A stretch of DNA of 64,000 bases from Saccharothrix carnea (GCF_003014735.1 NZ_PYAX01000001.1:558001-622000); one strand, 5' to 3'; counted from the stretch's first letter, positions 45,612 to 54,010 are shown. Program-made: numbers and translations. Notes: generated by a model from the sequence alone, not told the origin.

Positions 45612-45907
45612 GCCTCGTCCAGGCGACCGGTCCGGTTGGCCCAGCGCTCGAACACCACGGTGCCGAACGGCGGGATGCTCGCGACCAGGCCGAGGATGAG
45701 CGTCTTGCGGTCCCAGCGGTCCGCCAGCATCAACGTCACCAGCACGTACCCGACGAAGATCGCGCCGTGGACCGGCCCGAAGATCTTCACGCCGATCTCG
45801 TTCTCGACGACGACGTACTTGAAGAACATGCCGATCAACAGACCGGCCCACGACACCGCCTCGGCCAGGGCGAGCAGGCGAAACCGACCAACAGCGCTGC
45901 TGAACAT
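45593..45907 (-). CDS. DUF3817 family small membrane protein
   Basis: A 104-residue membrane protein: MFSSAVGRFRLLALAEAVSW, then segments LLIGMFFKYV, HGAIFVGYVLVTLML and LILGLVASIPPFGTVVFERW. The FKYV...GPVHGAIFVGY pattern is typical of DUF3817, three-helix proteins that are widespread in actinobacteria and of unknown function; related domains are fused to permeases. CACAAT-GGGGGC-ATG gives a leaderless start at 45907. A G-quadruplex-type tract lies just upstream of its promoter. Confidence 0.88.
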   Translation of the reverse strand: MFSSAVGRFRLLALAEAVSWAGLLIGMFFKYVVVENEIGVKIFGPVHGAIFVGYVLVTLMLADRWDRKTLILGLVASIPPFGTVVFERWANRTGRLDEAQTAKD

Positions 45908-45913
45908 GCCCCC

Positions 45914-45919
45914 ATTGTG
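45914..45919 (-). promoter_or_regulatory. Leaderless -10 hexamer CACAAT for the DUF3817 gene
   Basis: On the minus strand CACAAT is followed by GGGGGC and the ATG at 45907, predicting a leaderless mRNA. The G-tract element begins nine bases upstream of this hexamer, over the -35 area. Confidence 0.5.
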
Positions 45920-45927
45920 CTTCGTGA

Positions 45928-45952
45928 CCCCCCTCACCCCACCCCCACCCCC
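45928..45952 (-). other. G-quadruplex-type G-tract (G5-T-G5-T-G4-TGA-G6)
   Basis: The plus strand has C-runs of 6, 4, 5 and 5 separated by TCA, A and A. The minus strand therefore has four G-runs of at least four with loops of 1, 1 and 3 bases, which satisfies the classical intramolecular quadruplex pattern. It sits between the stop of the ABC permease gene and the DUF3817 promoter, on the transcribed-sense strand. Confidence 0.7.
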
Positions 45953-45969
45953 GCGCGTTCGACTCGCGG

Positions 45970-47013
45970 TCAGTCCTCCCAGCGGAAGATGCGGGCGGCG
46001 ATGAAGCCCACGACCAGGGTGAAGGCGATCAGGACGGCGGAGGGCAGCAGCAGGGCTTCGACGCCCTTGCCGCGGACCAGGACGTCCAGCATGCCGTCGT
46101 TCATGTGGCGCAACGGGAAGATGTACGACACCGTCTGCAGCCACCCCGGCGCGTTCTCCACCGGGAAGAACGTGCCCGACAGGAACGCCATCGGCATGAT
46201 CACGATGTTCGCCGCACCGGACGCCGCCTCCTCCGTCTTGCAGAACGCGCCCACCAGCATCCCGATCGCGAAGAACGCCGTCGTGCCCAGCACCAGCAAC
46301 GGCAGCGCCAGGTACCACTGGCCGGTCAGCCTCAGCCCGAACAGCGGCAGCAGCGCCACCGCCACGAACACCACGCCCTGCGCCACCGCCGTGCCGATGC
46401 TCACCAGCACCCGCGACGTCAGCACGGTCGTCGTGCTCACCGGCGCCAGCCGGATCCGCCGCAGCACCTGCTTCTTGCGCCACGACACCATGGTCAACGC
46501 CGAGCCGAACACGCCCGAGATCGAGATCGCCCACGACAGGATGCCCGGCGTCAGGTACTGGATCGGCTTGAGCGACGCGTCCTCGACCGACTTCGTCTCC
46601 AACGTGAACCGAGGCGTCACGTCCGCCGCACCCAGGTTGATCTTGTCGACCACCCCCGACACGATGCCCGTCACGGTGCCCGCCGCGACCTGGTCGCTGG
46701 CCGCGTAGATCAGCTCCACCCGGTCACCGGACACCACCACGGCGGCGGGCAGGTCGCCGTCGTCCACCTTCTGCCGCGCCGAAGCCACGTCCGGGTGCTT
46801 CTCCAGCTCGATCGCGCCGGTCTGCTCCAACGTCGACAGCACAGGCCCTTCGCCCACCGCCGCGATCTTCGTCTTGTCGCTGCCCGAGTCACCGAGCAAC
46901 AGCCCGAACACGACCAGGAACATCAGCGGGAACAGGAAGACGAAGAACAACGTCATCTTGTCCCGCAGGAAGCCCTTGACCATGGCCGCTGACAGGCTCC
47001 GGAACGCGGTCAT
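45970..47013 (-). CDS. ABC-2 type transporter permease
   Basis: A 347-residue ABC-2 permease. One N-terminal membrane helix (LFFVFLFPLMFLVVFGLLLG) is followed by a 150-residue external domain (VLSTLEQTGAIELEKHPDVA), then five helices including VSIGTAVAQGVVFVAVALLPLFGL and NIVIMPMAFLSGTFFPVENAPGWLQ, the last being the usual ABC-2 signature region. It starts four bases inside the end of the ATPase gene (ATGA). Together they form an exporter, usually for drugs, lipids or polyketides; substrate unknown. Confidence 0.9.
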   Translation of the reverse strand: MTAFRSLSAAMVKGFLRDKMTLFFVFLFPLMFLVVFGLLLGDSGSDKTKIAAVGEGPVLSTLEQTGAIELEKHPDVASARQKVDDGDLPAAVVVSGDRVELIYAASDQVAAGTVTGIVSGVVDKINLGAADVTPRFTLETKSVEDASLKPIQYLTPGILSWAISISGVFGSALTMVSWRKKQVLRRIRLAPVSTTTVLTSRVLVSIGTAVAQGVVFVAVALLPLFGLRLTGQWYLALPLLVLGTTAFFAIGMLVGAFCKTEEAASGAANIVIMPMAFLSGTFFPVENAPGWLQTVSYIFPLRHMNDGMLDVLVRGKGVEALLLPSAVLIAFTLVVGFIAARIFRWED

Positions 47014-47924
47014 GCGCGGTACTCCCGTCCGGTCAGGTCGAGGAAGACGTCCTCCAACGTGGCCGTGCGCACCTGCAGGCCGTCCAACGTGCCGCGCTCG
47101 GCCAACGCCGACAGCACCGGCGCGGGCTTGCGGGTGGAGATGGTCAACGACACCTCGTCCTCGTGCGCGTCCTCGACCCCGGTGATGCCACGCGCCGCCT
47201 CACGCGTCAGCAACCCCTTCTGCAGCACCACGTGCGTGGGCGCGTCGAGACCGCGCACCAGCGTCGCGGGCGCGTCCATCGCGAGGATCCGGCCGCGGTC
47301 CATGATCGCCACCCGGTCGCACAGGATCTCGGCCTCGTCGAGGTAGTGCGTCGTGTACACGATGGTCTTGCCCCTGGCCTGGATCGCGCGCAGCACGTCC
47401 CACAGGTTGCGCCGGGCCTGCGGGTCCAGCGCGGCGGTCGGCTCGTCCAGGAAGACCAGGTCCGGGTCGTGCACGAGGGCGCACGCGATCGACAGGCGCT
47501 GCCGCTGGCCGCCGGAGAGCTTGTTCTCCTGCACGTCGGCCTTGTCGGTCAGGCCGACCAGCTCCAGCATCTCGTCGGCCGTGCGCCGGCTCACGCCGTA
47601 CAGCGAGCCGAACGTCTGCAGCTGCTCCCGGGCGGTCAGCTTCTCGAAGAAGCTCGACGCCTGAAGCTGCACGCCGATGCGCGGCAGCAGCTTCGGGTTG
47701 CGCGGCCACGGCTGCTCGCCGAGCAGCGTCACCTGGCCGCCGTCTGGCTTGCGCAGGCCCTCGACGATCTCCAGGGTGGTGGTCTTGCCCGCGCCGTTCG
47801 GCCCCAGGATGCCGAAGAACTCCCCCTCGGCGACGGTGAACGAGACGCCGTCCACCGCCTTCAGCTCGCCGTAGCTCTTTCTGATGTCGGCAACCACGAC
47901 GGCCGGTATGCGTGCCCCTGTCAT
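47010..47924 (-). CDS. ABC-2 exporter ATP-binding protein
   Basis: A 304-residue DrrA/CcmA-type ATPase: Walker A GPNGAGKT, Q-loop IGVQLQASSFFEKLT, signature LSGGQRQRLSIACALVHDP, Walker B LVFLDEPTAALDPQARR, switch TTHYLDEAEILCDRVAIMDRG. The C-terminal 80 residues (VSLTISTRKPAPVLSALAER) are the extension that couples to ABC-2 permeases. Its ATG has TACCGT at leaderless spacing. It overlaps the permease gene by four bases, so both subunits come from one coupled transcript. Confidence 0.93.
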   Translation of the reverse strand: MTGARIPAVVVADIRKSYGELKAVDGVSFTVAEGEFFGILGPNGAGKTTTLEIVEGLRKPDGGQVTLLGEQPWPRNPKLLPRIGVQLQASSFFEKLTAREQLQTFGSLYGVSRRTADEMLELVGLTDKADVQENKLSGGQRQRLSIACALVHDPDLVFLDEPTAALDPQARRNLWDVLRAIQARGKTIVYTTHYLDEAEILCDRVAIMDRGRILAMDAPATLVRGLDAPTHVVLQKGLLTREAARGITGVEDAHEDEVSLTISTRKPAPVLSALAERGTLDGLQVRTATLEDVFLDLTGREYRA

Positions 47925-47930
47925 GGCTGG

Positions 47931-47936
47931 ACGGTA
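47931..47936 (-). promoter_or_regulatory. Leaderless -10 hexamer TACCGT for the ABC exporter operon
   Basis: TACCGT-CCAGCC-ATG on the minus strand; the last T is seven bases from the ATG at 47924. No Shine-Dalgarno-like sequence is present. Confidence 0.5.
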
Positions 47937-48041
47937 AGCCGCCCCGACCGCCGGTGGTGCCGCTTCGGTCCGTTCGCGACGGAAGTGGACGACGATCGAG
48001 ACTTTCGACGGACCTGCTGGTAGCAGCCCGCGCGCGACCGA

Positions 48042-50276
48042 TTACGAGACGTGCTCACCTGTGTTCGGGGAGGCCGGCGCGGACGACGGACCGGTCGCCC
48101 ACGTCGCCTCCGTTGGGTCGGTGGTCAGGCGGTAGTCCAGGTGCGCGCCGTCGAGCCGCGAGAGGTTGAGGTAGGCCTTGTCCCAGGGCTGCGAGTCGAC
48201 GTCCAGCGACCGCACGTACTGCAGCTTCGACGGGTCCGCGCCGTCCGCCGTGACGGTGATGTCACGCCCGTTCTCCAGGTGCACGACCGCCCGGTCGAAC
48301 CTCGGCGCGTTCAGCACGAAGTCACCGGTGCCCGGCGTCACCGGGTACAGGCCCAAGGCGCTGCACACGTACCAGGCCGACATCTGCCCCAGGTCGTCGT
48401 TGCCGGTCACTCCGTTCGGCGCGTCCACGAACAACGTCTGCGCCGCCCGCACCACGGCCGAGGTCTTCCACGGCTGCCCCATCAGCGCGTACATCCACGG
48501 CACGTGCAGGTCCGGCTCGTTGTTCGGGTTGTAGCGGAACTGGTTGTAGTACTCATAGGGCCCGACGACCCACTTGTCGCGCACGGTCCGCGCCGGGTCC
48601 GCCACCAGGTCCGGGTAGGCGAAGAAGTCGTCCAGCCGGGCCACCGCCGCGTCACGGCCGCCGAGCAGCCACACCAACCCGGGCACGTCCTGCGGCACGA
48701 GCCACTGGTACTGCCACGCCGTGCCCTCGTGGAAGCCGTCCGGGCCCTGCGGGCTGAACGGTGCCAGCCACCGCCCGTCGCCCAGCTTCGGCCGCGGGAA
48801 GCCGGAGAACCCGCGGTCGGACACCGCGGCGTCCCACAGCACCCGGTAGTTCAGCCCGCGCCCGCGCAGGACCGCGGCGTCGTCGTGGCGCCCGAGTGCG
48901 GCGGCCATGATTGCCAGCGACGAGTCCGCCAGCGCGTACTCCAACGTCGCCGAGGCGCCGTGGTGCGGGTCGACGTCCTGCCCCTTCTTGCGGAAACCCT
49001 TGTCGTACTGGACGAAACCGTGCCGGAGGTAGGACGGGTTGCCCGCCCTGCCCTCGAACGGCGACGACGCGGGCGGCACGCCGTTCACGTTCTGCCACAA
49101 CGCCTCGTAGGCCCGCTCCTCCACGCCCTCCAACGCGCCGAACCGCCACAGGTCGACCAGGAACGGCGTGACCGGGTCGCCGGTCATGGTGTTGGTCTCC
49201 TGGTTCGCGTACGCCCAGCGGGGCAGCCACCCGCCCTGCTCGTGGATCGCCAGCAACGACCGCGCGACGTCCTTCGCCCGCCCCGGCCGCAGCAGCGCCA
49301 GCAGCTGGTTGTGCGCCCGGTAGGTGTCCCAGAGCGAGAAGTACTCGTAGTAGGTCCAGCCGTCGGCCGTGTGCACCCGCCCGTCGAACCCGCGGTACCG
49401 GCCGTCCACGTCGTTGCCCGTCAACGGTTGCAACAGCACGTGGTAGAGCGCGGTGTAGAAGACCGTGCGGTCGGCGCCCTCCGCGGAGACCTCGACGCTC
49501 GACAGCTCTCGCCGCCACGCCTCCTGGGCCTCCGCGCGCAACGAGTCGAACGACTTCCCGCGCGCCTCGCCGAGGTTCTTCGCCGCCCCGTCCGCGTCGA
49601 CGTGCGAGATGGCGGTGGCCGCCGTCACCGGGCCTTCCGGGAACGTCACCCACTGCCCGCGCAACCCCGCGCCGCCCTCGGCGCCGCCCCAGTTGCCGGT
49701 GCGCTCGAACGGCCGGTCGAACGTCGTGGTGAAGTACGTCGTGTACGGCTTGCCGCCGCAGAACGCCTGCGCCACCACGGTTCCGGCCAACGTGCGGTCG
49801 TCCACCACCCGGACGCTGCTCGCGGACACCGGCTCGCCGTCGTTCGCCTGGCCCACGTTCACCAGCACGTGCGGCGTCACCCCGGCCGGGAACGTGAACC
49901 GCTCCACCCCGGCACGCGTGGTCGCCGTCGACTCCACCGTGATGCCGGACGCCAGCCGCACGCGGTAGTAGCCGGGCTTGCCGACCTCGCCCTCGTGCGC
50001 GTACGCGGCGCCGTACGCGCGGTGGTCGAAGGTGCGCGGCAAGCCGGTCGTCGGCAGGATCGACACCAGCCCGCCCTGCTCCGAGCACCCGGCGCCGGAC
50101 AGGAAGAAGTGCCCGAACCCGCGGATCAGCGGGTCGTCGTAGCGGTAACCGGCGTAGTGCGAGCCGATCGGGCTCGAATGGGCCATTCCGAAGGGCATCG
50201 ACGCGCCCGGGAACGTGTTCCCGTCGTCCTTCGTGCCGATGAACGTGTTCACGGACTCCACGGGGTCAGCCGTCAC
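48042..50276 (-). CDS. GH92 alpha-1,2-mannosidase (no visible signal peptide)
   Basis: A 744-residue GH92 exo-mannosidase: VESVNTFIGTKDDGNTFPGASMPFGM, GFGHFFLSGAGCSEQGG, WTYYEYFSLWDTYRAHNQLL, GWLPRWAYANQETNTMTGDP, DGFHEGTAWQYQWLVPQD and GNDDLGQMSAWYVCSALGLYPV, all family hallmarks including the acidic residues of the calcium-dependent site. GH92 enzymes are usually exported, but this one begins at VTADPVESV with no signal peptide. Either it acts on imported mannosides or its secretion signal was lost. GTG 50276 has TATGGT at leaderless spacing. The divergent LacI-manA genes point to mannose use. Confidence 0.92.
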   Translation of the reverse strand: MTADPVESVNTFIGTKDDGNTFPGASMPFGMAHSSPIGSHYAGYRYDDPLIRGFGHFFLSGAGCSEQGGLVSILPTTGLPRTFDHRAYGAAYAHEGEVGKPGYYRVRLASGITVESTATTRAGVERFTFPAGVTPHVLVNVGQANDGEPVSASSVRVVDDRTLAGTVVAQAFCGGKPYTTYFTTTFDRPFERTGNWGGAEGGAGLRGQWVTFPEGPVTAATAISHVDADGAAKNLGEARGKSFDSLRAEAQEAWRRELSSVEVSAEGADRTVFYTALYHVLLQPLTGNDVDGRYRGFDGRVHTADGWTYYEYFSLWDTYRAHNQLLALLRPGRAKDVARSLLAIHEQGGWLPRWAYANQETNTMTGDPVTPFLVDLWRFGALEGVEERAYEALWQNVNGVPPASSPFEGRAGNPSYLRHGFVQYDKGFRKKGQDVDPHHGASATLEYALADSSLAIMAAALGRHDDAAVLRGRGLNYRVLWDAAVSDRGFSGFPRPKLGDGRWLAPFSPQGPDGFHEGTAWQYQWLVPQDVPGLVWLLGGRDAAVARLDDFFAYPDLVADPARTVRDKWVVGPYEYYNQFRYNPNNEPDLHVPWMYALMGQPWKTSAVVRAAQTLFVDAPNGVTGNDDLGQMSAWYVCSALGLYPVTPGTGDFVLNAPRFDRAVVHLENGRDITVTADGADPSKLQYVRSLDVDSQPWDKAYLNLSRLDGAHLDYRLTTDPTEATWATGPSSAPASPNTGEHVS

Positions 50277-50282
50277 CGATCC

Positions 50283-50288
50283 ACCATA
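50283..50288 (-). promoter_or_regulatory. Leaderless -10 hexamer TATGGT for the GH92 gene
   Basis: TATGGT-GGATCG-GTG on the minus strand predicts transcription from the GTG at 50276. The hexamer lies just past the stop of the GH92 relic at 50292-50294. Confidence 0.45.
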
Positions 50289-50291
50289 GGG

Positions 50292-50590
50292 TCAGCCCAC
50301 CGCGATGGCGAACACGTGGAACGTCCCGCCGGTCACCGAAGGCGGCAGAGCAACCGATCGGACCTGCTTGTCGGCCTGCGACGCGATCGGCGCGGTCGCG
50401 AACACGTGCACCTCCAGCTGCTGCGGCTCGCCGCTGGAGTTGTTGCGGTACGGCGTGGTGCGCTGGCTGGGTGACGGTCAGCTCGACCTCGGTCCCGCTG
50501 TCGAGGGTCACCCCGTAGTAGCCCGGGGACGCGGTCTCGTCGCGGTGCGAGAACGTCGAGACGTACCGGTGCGCAGAGTGTCGGGGGGCC
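50292..50590 (-). pseudogene. Relic of a second, multidomain GH92-type glycosidase
   Basis: Two pieces in different frames. Near 50470-50590 the minus strand reads FSHRDETASPGYYGVTLDSG and TEVELTVT, a GH92 N-terminal segment similar in type to HEGEVGKPGYYRVRLASG of the intact neighbour. From about 50460 to the TGA at 50294 it reads YRNNSSGEPQQLEVHVFATA and SVALPPSVTGGTFHVFAIAVG, the closing piece of large secreted glycosidases. Everything between, several hundred residues, is missing. The remains of one gene after an internal deletion are the simplest reading. No start codon or promoter survives. Confidence 0.72.
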
Positions 50591-50637
50591 GTCAACCCCG
50601 GTGTCCGGGGTTTGTCCGGTTCGAGACAGCCAGGACG

Positions 50638-50666
50638 TTGACAGACGTGACAGCGGGGTGTGTGAT
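50638..50666 (+). promoter_or_regulatory. Vegetative-type promoter for lacI-manA
   Basis: A perfect -35 TTGACA (50638-50643), a 17-base spacer and TGTGAT (50661-50666) lie directly before the LacI-type gene. Transcription would begin about three bases before the ATG at 50676. TGACAG occurs twice in the -35 area and could belong to an operator. Confidence 0.6.
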
Positions 50667-50675
50667 TCGCGCACT

Positions 50676-51719
50676 ATGACAACGTTGTCCCCGAACGGCG
50701 CGGCAGGCGTCCGCAAGGTGCGGCGTGCCACGATGAACGACGTGGCGCGGCTGGCGGGCGTCAGCATCAAGACCGTCTCGCGCGTGGTGAACGACGAGGC
50801 GGGCGTGCACCCGGCCACCGCCGAGCGGGTGCTGGCGGCGATCGACCAGCTCGGCTTCCGGCGCAACCTCAGCGCCCGCAACCTGCGCCGCGGCTCGTCC
50901 ACGGGCACCGTCGGCCTGGTGCTGGAGGACGTCGGCAACCCGTTCTACTCCGGCGTCACGCGTGCGGTCGAGGAGATCGCGCGGTTGCGCGGCCGTCAGG
51001 TGATCACCGGCTCGTCCGACGAGGACCCGGCGCGGGAGCGCGAGCTGTCGCTGGAGTTCTGCTCGCGGCGGGTGGACGGGCTGCTGATCGTGCCCGCCGG
51101 GTTGCAGCACGGGTACCTGGTGCCGGAGATGCGGGCGGGCACGCCGGTCGTGTTCCTGGACCGGCCGGCCGGTGACGTCGTGGCCGACACGGTGCTGGTG
51201 GACAACATCGGCGGCACCGCGGCGGCGGTGGCGCACCTGGCGTCGTTCGGGCACCGGCGGATCGCGTTCCTCGGCGACGCGCCGGACATCTTCACCGCCA
51301 ACGAACGGCTGCGCGGCTACCGCGAGGGCTGCGTGCGCGCCGGTATCGGGTACCACGAGTCCCTGGTGGTCATGGGGCCGCACGACGAGGAGTCGGTGCG
51401 CAAGGCGTTGCAGGGCCTGCAGAACGCCGCCGACCCGGCGACCGCGGTGGTGACCGGCAACAACCGGATCACCGTGCACGCGGTGCGCGCGCTGGCGGGC
51501 AGTGCCGTGCGACCTGCCCTGGTGGGCTTCGACGACTTCGAGCTGGCCGACCTGCTGTCACCGCCGGTGACCGTGATCGCGCACGACGCGAGCGCGCTCG
51601 GCAAGGCAGCGGCGGACCTGCTCTTCGCCCGACTGGACGGCGACGGCTCCCCACCGCGCCGCGTCGTCCTGCCGGTCCGGTTGGTGGCCCGTGGATCAGG
51701 AGAGGTACGCCCATCATGA
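50676..51719 (+). CDS. LacI family transcriptional regulator
   Basis: A 347-residue LacI-type regulator: HTH TMNDVARLAGVSIKTVSRVV and hinge RRNLSARNLRRG, then a periplasmic-binding-protein-like core (GTVGLVLEDVGNPFYSGVTRAVEEIA, RRVDGLLIVPAG, GTPVVFLDRPAGD, HRRIAFLGDAPDIFTANERLRGY). A later ATG at 50733 (MNDVARL) is possible, but the promoter supports 50676. It overlaps the mannose-6-phosphate isomerase gene (ATGA) and is divergent from the GH92 gene. It most likely represses both and is released by a mannose-related sugar; that is inferred. Confidence 0.92.
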   Translation: MTTLSPNGAAGVRKVRRATMNDVARLAGVSIKTVSRVVNDEAGVHPATAERVLAAIDQLGFRRNLSARNLRRGSSTGTVGLVLEDVGNPFYSGVTRAVEEIARLRGRQVITGSSDEDPARERELSLEFCSRRVDGLLIVPAGLQHGYLVPEMRAGTPVVFLDRPAGDVVADTVLVDNIGGTAAAVAHLASFGHRRIAFLGDAPDIFTANERLRGYREGCVRAGIGYHESLVVMGPHDEESVRKALQGLQNAADPATAVVTGNNRITVHAVRALAGSAVRPALVGFDDFELADLLSPPVTVIAHDASALGKAAADLLFARLDGDGSPPRRVVLPVRLVARGSGEVRPS

Positions 51720-52720
51720 GTTCCGACACCCAGCCCGTCGCGCTGGAGGCCAACCAGCCGCGGCAGTTCTACCGGGGCGGTGCGGCCATCGCGGCGTTCC
51801 GGAGCCAGGACTCCGCCGACGCCGGGCCCGAGGACTGGGTCGCGTCGACCACCGCGCAGTTCGGCAAGGACGAGGCGGGGTTGACGCGGCTGCCGGACGG
51901 GCGGTGGCTGCGGGACGCGGTGGCGGCCGACCCGGAGGTGTGGCTGGGCGCGGAGCACGCGGCGGAGTTCGGCGCGGACACCGCGCTGCTGGTGAAGCTG
52001 CTCGACGCCGGTCAGCGGCTGCCGGTGCACTGCCACCCGTCCGACGCGTTCGCGGCCGCGCACCTGGGCTGCCGGCACGGCAAGACCGAGGCGTGGATCG
52101 TGATCGGCACCTCCGGGCCCGACCCGACGGTGTACATCGGGTTCCGCGAGGACGTGCCCGCCGCGGTCGCCGCCGGGTGGGTGTCCACTCAGGACTCGGC
52201 CGCCATGCTGGCCGCGCTGAACCCGGTCAAGGTCTCGCCCGGTGACACGGTGTTCGTGCCCGCGGGCGTGCCGCACGCGATCGGCGAGGGCGTGTTCATC
52301 GTGGAGCTCCAGCAGCCGACCGACTTCTCGGTCACGTTGGAGTGGAAGGGCTTCCTGGCCGACGCCGAGGCCGGGCACCTCGGTCTGGGCTACGACAAGG
52401 CGTTGGACTGCCTGGAGCGCCGCGCCCAGTCGCCGGACGACCTCGTGCGCCGCACGCGGGCGCTCACCGGCCGGTCGGTGGACCTGTTCGACGCCCAGGC
52501 CGACCCGTTCTTCCGCGCCGACCGGCTGCACGTGTCCGGCACGGCGGCGCTGGAGCCCTCGTTCGGCGTGTTCGTGGTGCTGGAGGGCGCCGGCACGCTG
52601 GGTCCTGTCGCGGTGCACCGGGGCAGCACGGTGGTCGTGCCGCACGCGGCGGGCGAGGTCGTGGTGACCGGCGACGTGGTCGCCGTCCGGTGCAGGCCGC
52701 CATCGGTGCCGAGGAGCTGA
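51716..52720 (+). CDS. manA: Class I mannose-6-phosphate isomerase
   Basis: A 334-residue type I phosphomannose isomerase that converts mannose-6-phosphate to fructose-6-phosphate. It is a zinc-dependent cupin: LVKLLDAGQRLPVHCHPSDAFA (metal ligands), GKTEAWIVIGT, VFVPAGVPHAIGEGVFIVELQQPTDFSV and the C-terminal cupin domain (VFVVLEGAGTLGPVAV). The ATG overlaps the LacI stop by four bases. With the GH92 mannosidase it gives a short path from mannosides into glycolysis; a mannokinase is not seen in the window. Confidence 0.92.
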   Translation: MSSDTQPVALEANQPRQFYRGGAAIAAFRSQDSADAGPEDWVASTTAQFGKDEAGLTRLPDGRWLRDAVAADPEVWLGAEHAAEFGADTALLVKLLDAGQRLPVHCHPSDAFAAAHLGCRHGKTEAWIVIGTSGPDPTVYIGFREDVPAAVAAGWVSTQDSAAMLAALNPVKVSPGDTVFVPAGVPHAIGEGVFIVELQQPTDFSVTLEWKGFLADAEAGHLGLGYDKALDCLERRAQSPDDLVRRTRALTGRSVDLFDAQADPFFRADRLHVSGTAALEPSFGVFVVLEGAGTLGPVAVHRGSTVVVPHAAGEVVVTGDVVAVRCRPPSVPRS

Positions 52721-52733
52721 GAGGTGGACTTCA

Positions 52734-52882
52734 GCCCGCGAGAGTCCAACACTCAGCCCGCGAGAGTCCAACACTCACGGACCCTGAATTCAACGCTCAC
52801 GCGTCCCGCGCGGGCACCTGAGCGTTGAATTCAGGTGCGCTGAGCGTTGGACTCTCGCGGCGTGAGCGTTGGACTCTCGCGG
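52734..52882. repeat. Nested intergenic palindrome B (about 150 bp)
   Basis: Three pairs of inverted arms share one centre near 52809. Two tandem 22-base units containing GCGAGAGTCCAACACTCA (52734-52755, 52756-52777) are mirrored by two copies of TGAGCGTTGGACTCTCGCGG (52841-52860, 52863-52882). Inside them CCTGAATTCAACGCTCA (52783-52799) is mirrored exactly at 52819-52835. The element fills the gap between the convergent manA and 53881 genes and reaches the latter's stop codon. It shares design with palindrome A at 23139-23262. Confidence 0.75.
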
Positions 52883-53881
52883 TCAGAGGTATTTGTTGGC
52901 CAGCTCGGAGTACTCCTTCTCCAGGTCGTCGGCCAGGTAGGCGACGTAGGCCCAGGGCACCTCGTGCACGTGGTCGCGCATGCCGAGCAGGTGGCGCTTG
53001 GCCCGCGGCGCGTCGTCGGCCAGGGCGAACGCCGCCGCGAACAGGTTGTGCGCCTGCAACGCGCGCGGGTGCGGCTTGGTCGGGGTCGAGTCCCACTTGT
53101 CCGCCGCCGCGGCGATCTCCTCCCGGTGCCGGGTGAAGTACCGCATCTTCAACGTCGCGATCTTCAACGCCGACCGCGCCTGCACGGCGTCCTCGAACTG
53201 CTCCAGGAAGATCTCGAAGTGCGCCAGCGGCAGCATGGCCACCACCGGGTCGCCCGGCGGCGCGGCGTCGACGCTGCCCTGCGCGAACGCCATCATCTCC
53301 TCGGCCGACCCGCCCCACTTCGACGCCAGGATCTGCAACCGGGTCCAGTGCGCCGGGTACAGCGTCGCGCACCGCGCCACGATCTCCCGCCACACCTCGT
53401 CCTTCTGGTCGCGGTCGACCTGCAACCCGAGGCCCGCGGTCTGCAGCTGCGCCCACGGCACCGCGTCCCGCGGCAGGAGCTTGGCGGCTTCGTGCAACGG
53501 GCCGACTGCTTTGCGCAGGGTGCCGAAGAAGACCTTGAACCGGTCCTTGCCGACGCTGTCGGCCCGCCCCGAGCCGCGGATCGCCCACGCCTCCCGGATG
53601 AACGCCGTGCCGGCCAGCAGCCACAGGTCCGGGTCGGTGTTGTTCTTCGCCAGCTCCAGCAGCTCGTCGGCGTGGCCGATGGCGTGCTCGCCGAGCACCT
53701 CGACCCGCAACGCCCGCACCTCGGGCTCGTCACGGCACTCCGCGAGCACCGTGGTCGCCGCCCTCAGGTGGCCCGCGTCCATCTCCTCCGCCGCGATGTC
53801 CAGGATCGCGTCGTCGTAGGTGTGGTCCCGCACCACTTCACGGGCGAGCGCGGCAGGCCGCTTCCTCCGGAAAATCCCCAC
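52883..53881 (-). CDS. Helical TPR-like protein, function unknown
   Basis: A 332-residue soluble, helix-rich protein. It starts VGIFRRKRPAALAREVVRDH and runs through Ala/Leu-rich helix pairs (ILDIAAEEMDAGHLRAATTVLAE, ADELLELAKNNTDPDLWLLAGTAF) that look like TPR or SEL1-type repeats. It ends DLEKEYSELANKYL. The start is GTG 53881, with AAGG at suitable spacing. I know similar actinobacterial proteins only as conserved hypotheticals. Its stop codon touches palindrome B, which may serve as its terminator. Confidence 0.75.
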   Translation of the reverse strand: MGIFRRKRPAALAREVVRDHTYDDAILDIAAEEMDAGHLRAATTVLAECRDEPEVRALRVEVLGEHAIGHADELLELAKNNTDPDLWLLAGTAFIREAWAIRGSGRADSVGKDRFKVFFGTLRKAVGPLHEAAKLLPRDAVPWAQLQTAGLGLQVDRDQKDEVWREIVARCATLYPAHWTRLQILASKWGGSAEEMMAFAQGSVDAAPPGDPVVAMLPLAHFEIFLEQFEDAVQARSALKIATLKMRYFTRHREEIAAAADKWDSTPTKPHPRALQAHNLFAAAFALADDAPRAKRHLLGMRDHVHEVPWAYVAYLADDLEKEYSELANKYL

Positions 53882-54010
53882 TCCAGCGACCTTACTTTCC
53901 TCCGAGCCCGAGTGGCTTAAGTCTTTCGTAGAGCCGAACAGGGCCTTTCTGCGGTTGTCCCCCAGCGTACGTGCGCGGTGGGGTGGAGGCCTCGACGGAG
54001 GGGGACATCC

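Noticed and set aside
52734-52882. Tandem repeats considered as a CRISPR array
   Set aside because: The units are directly abutting or mirrored with no variable spacers, and there are no cas genes in the window.
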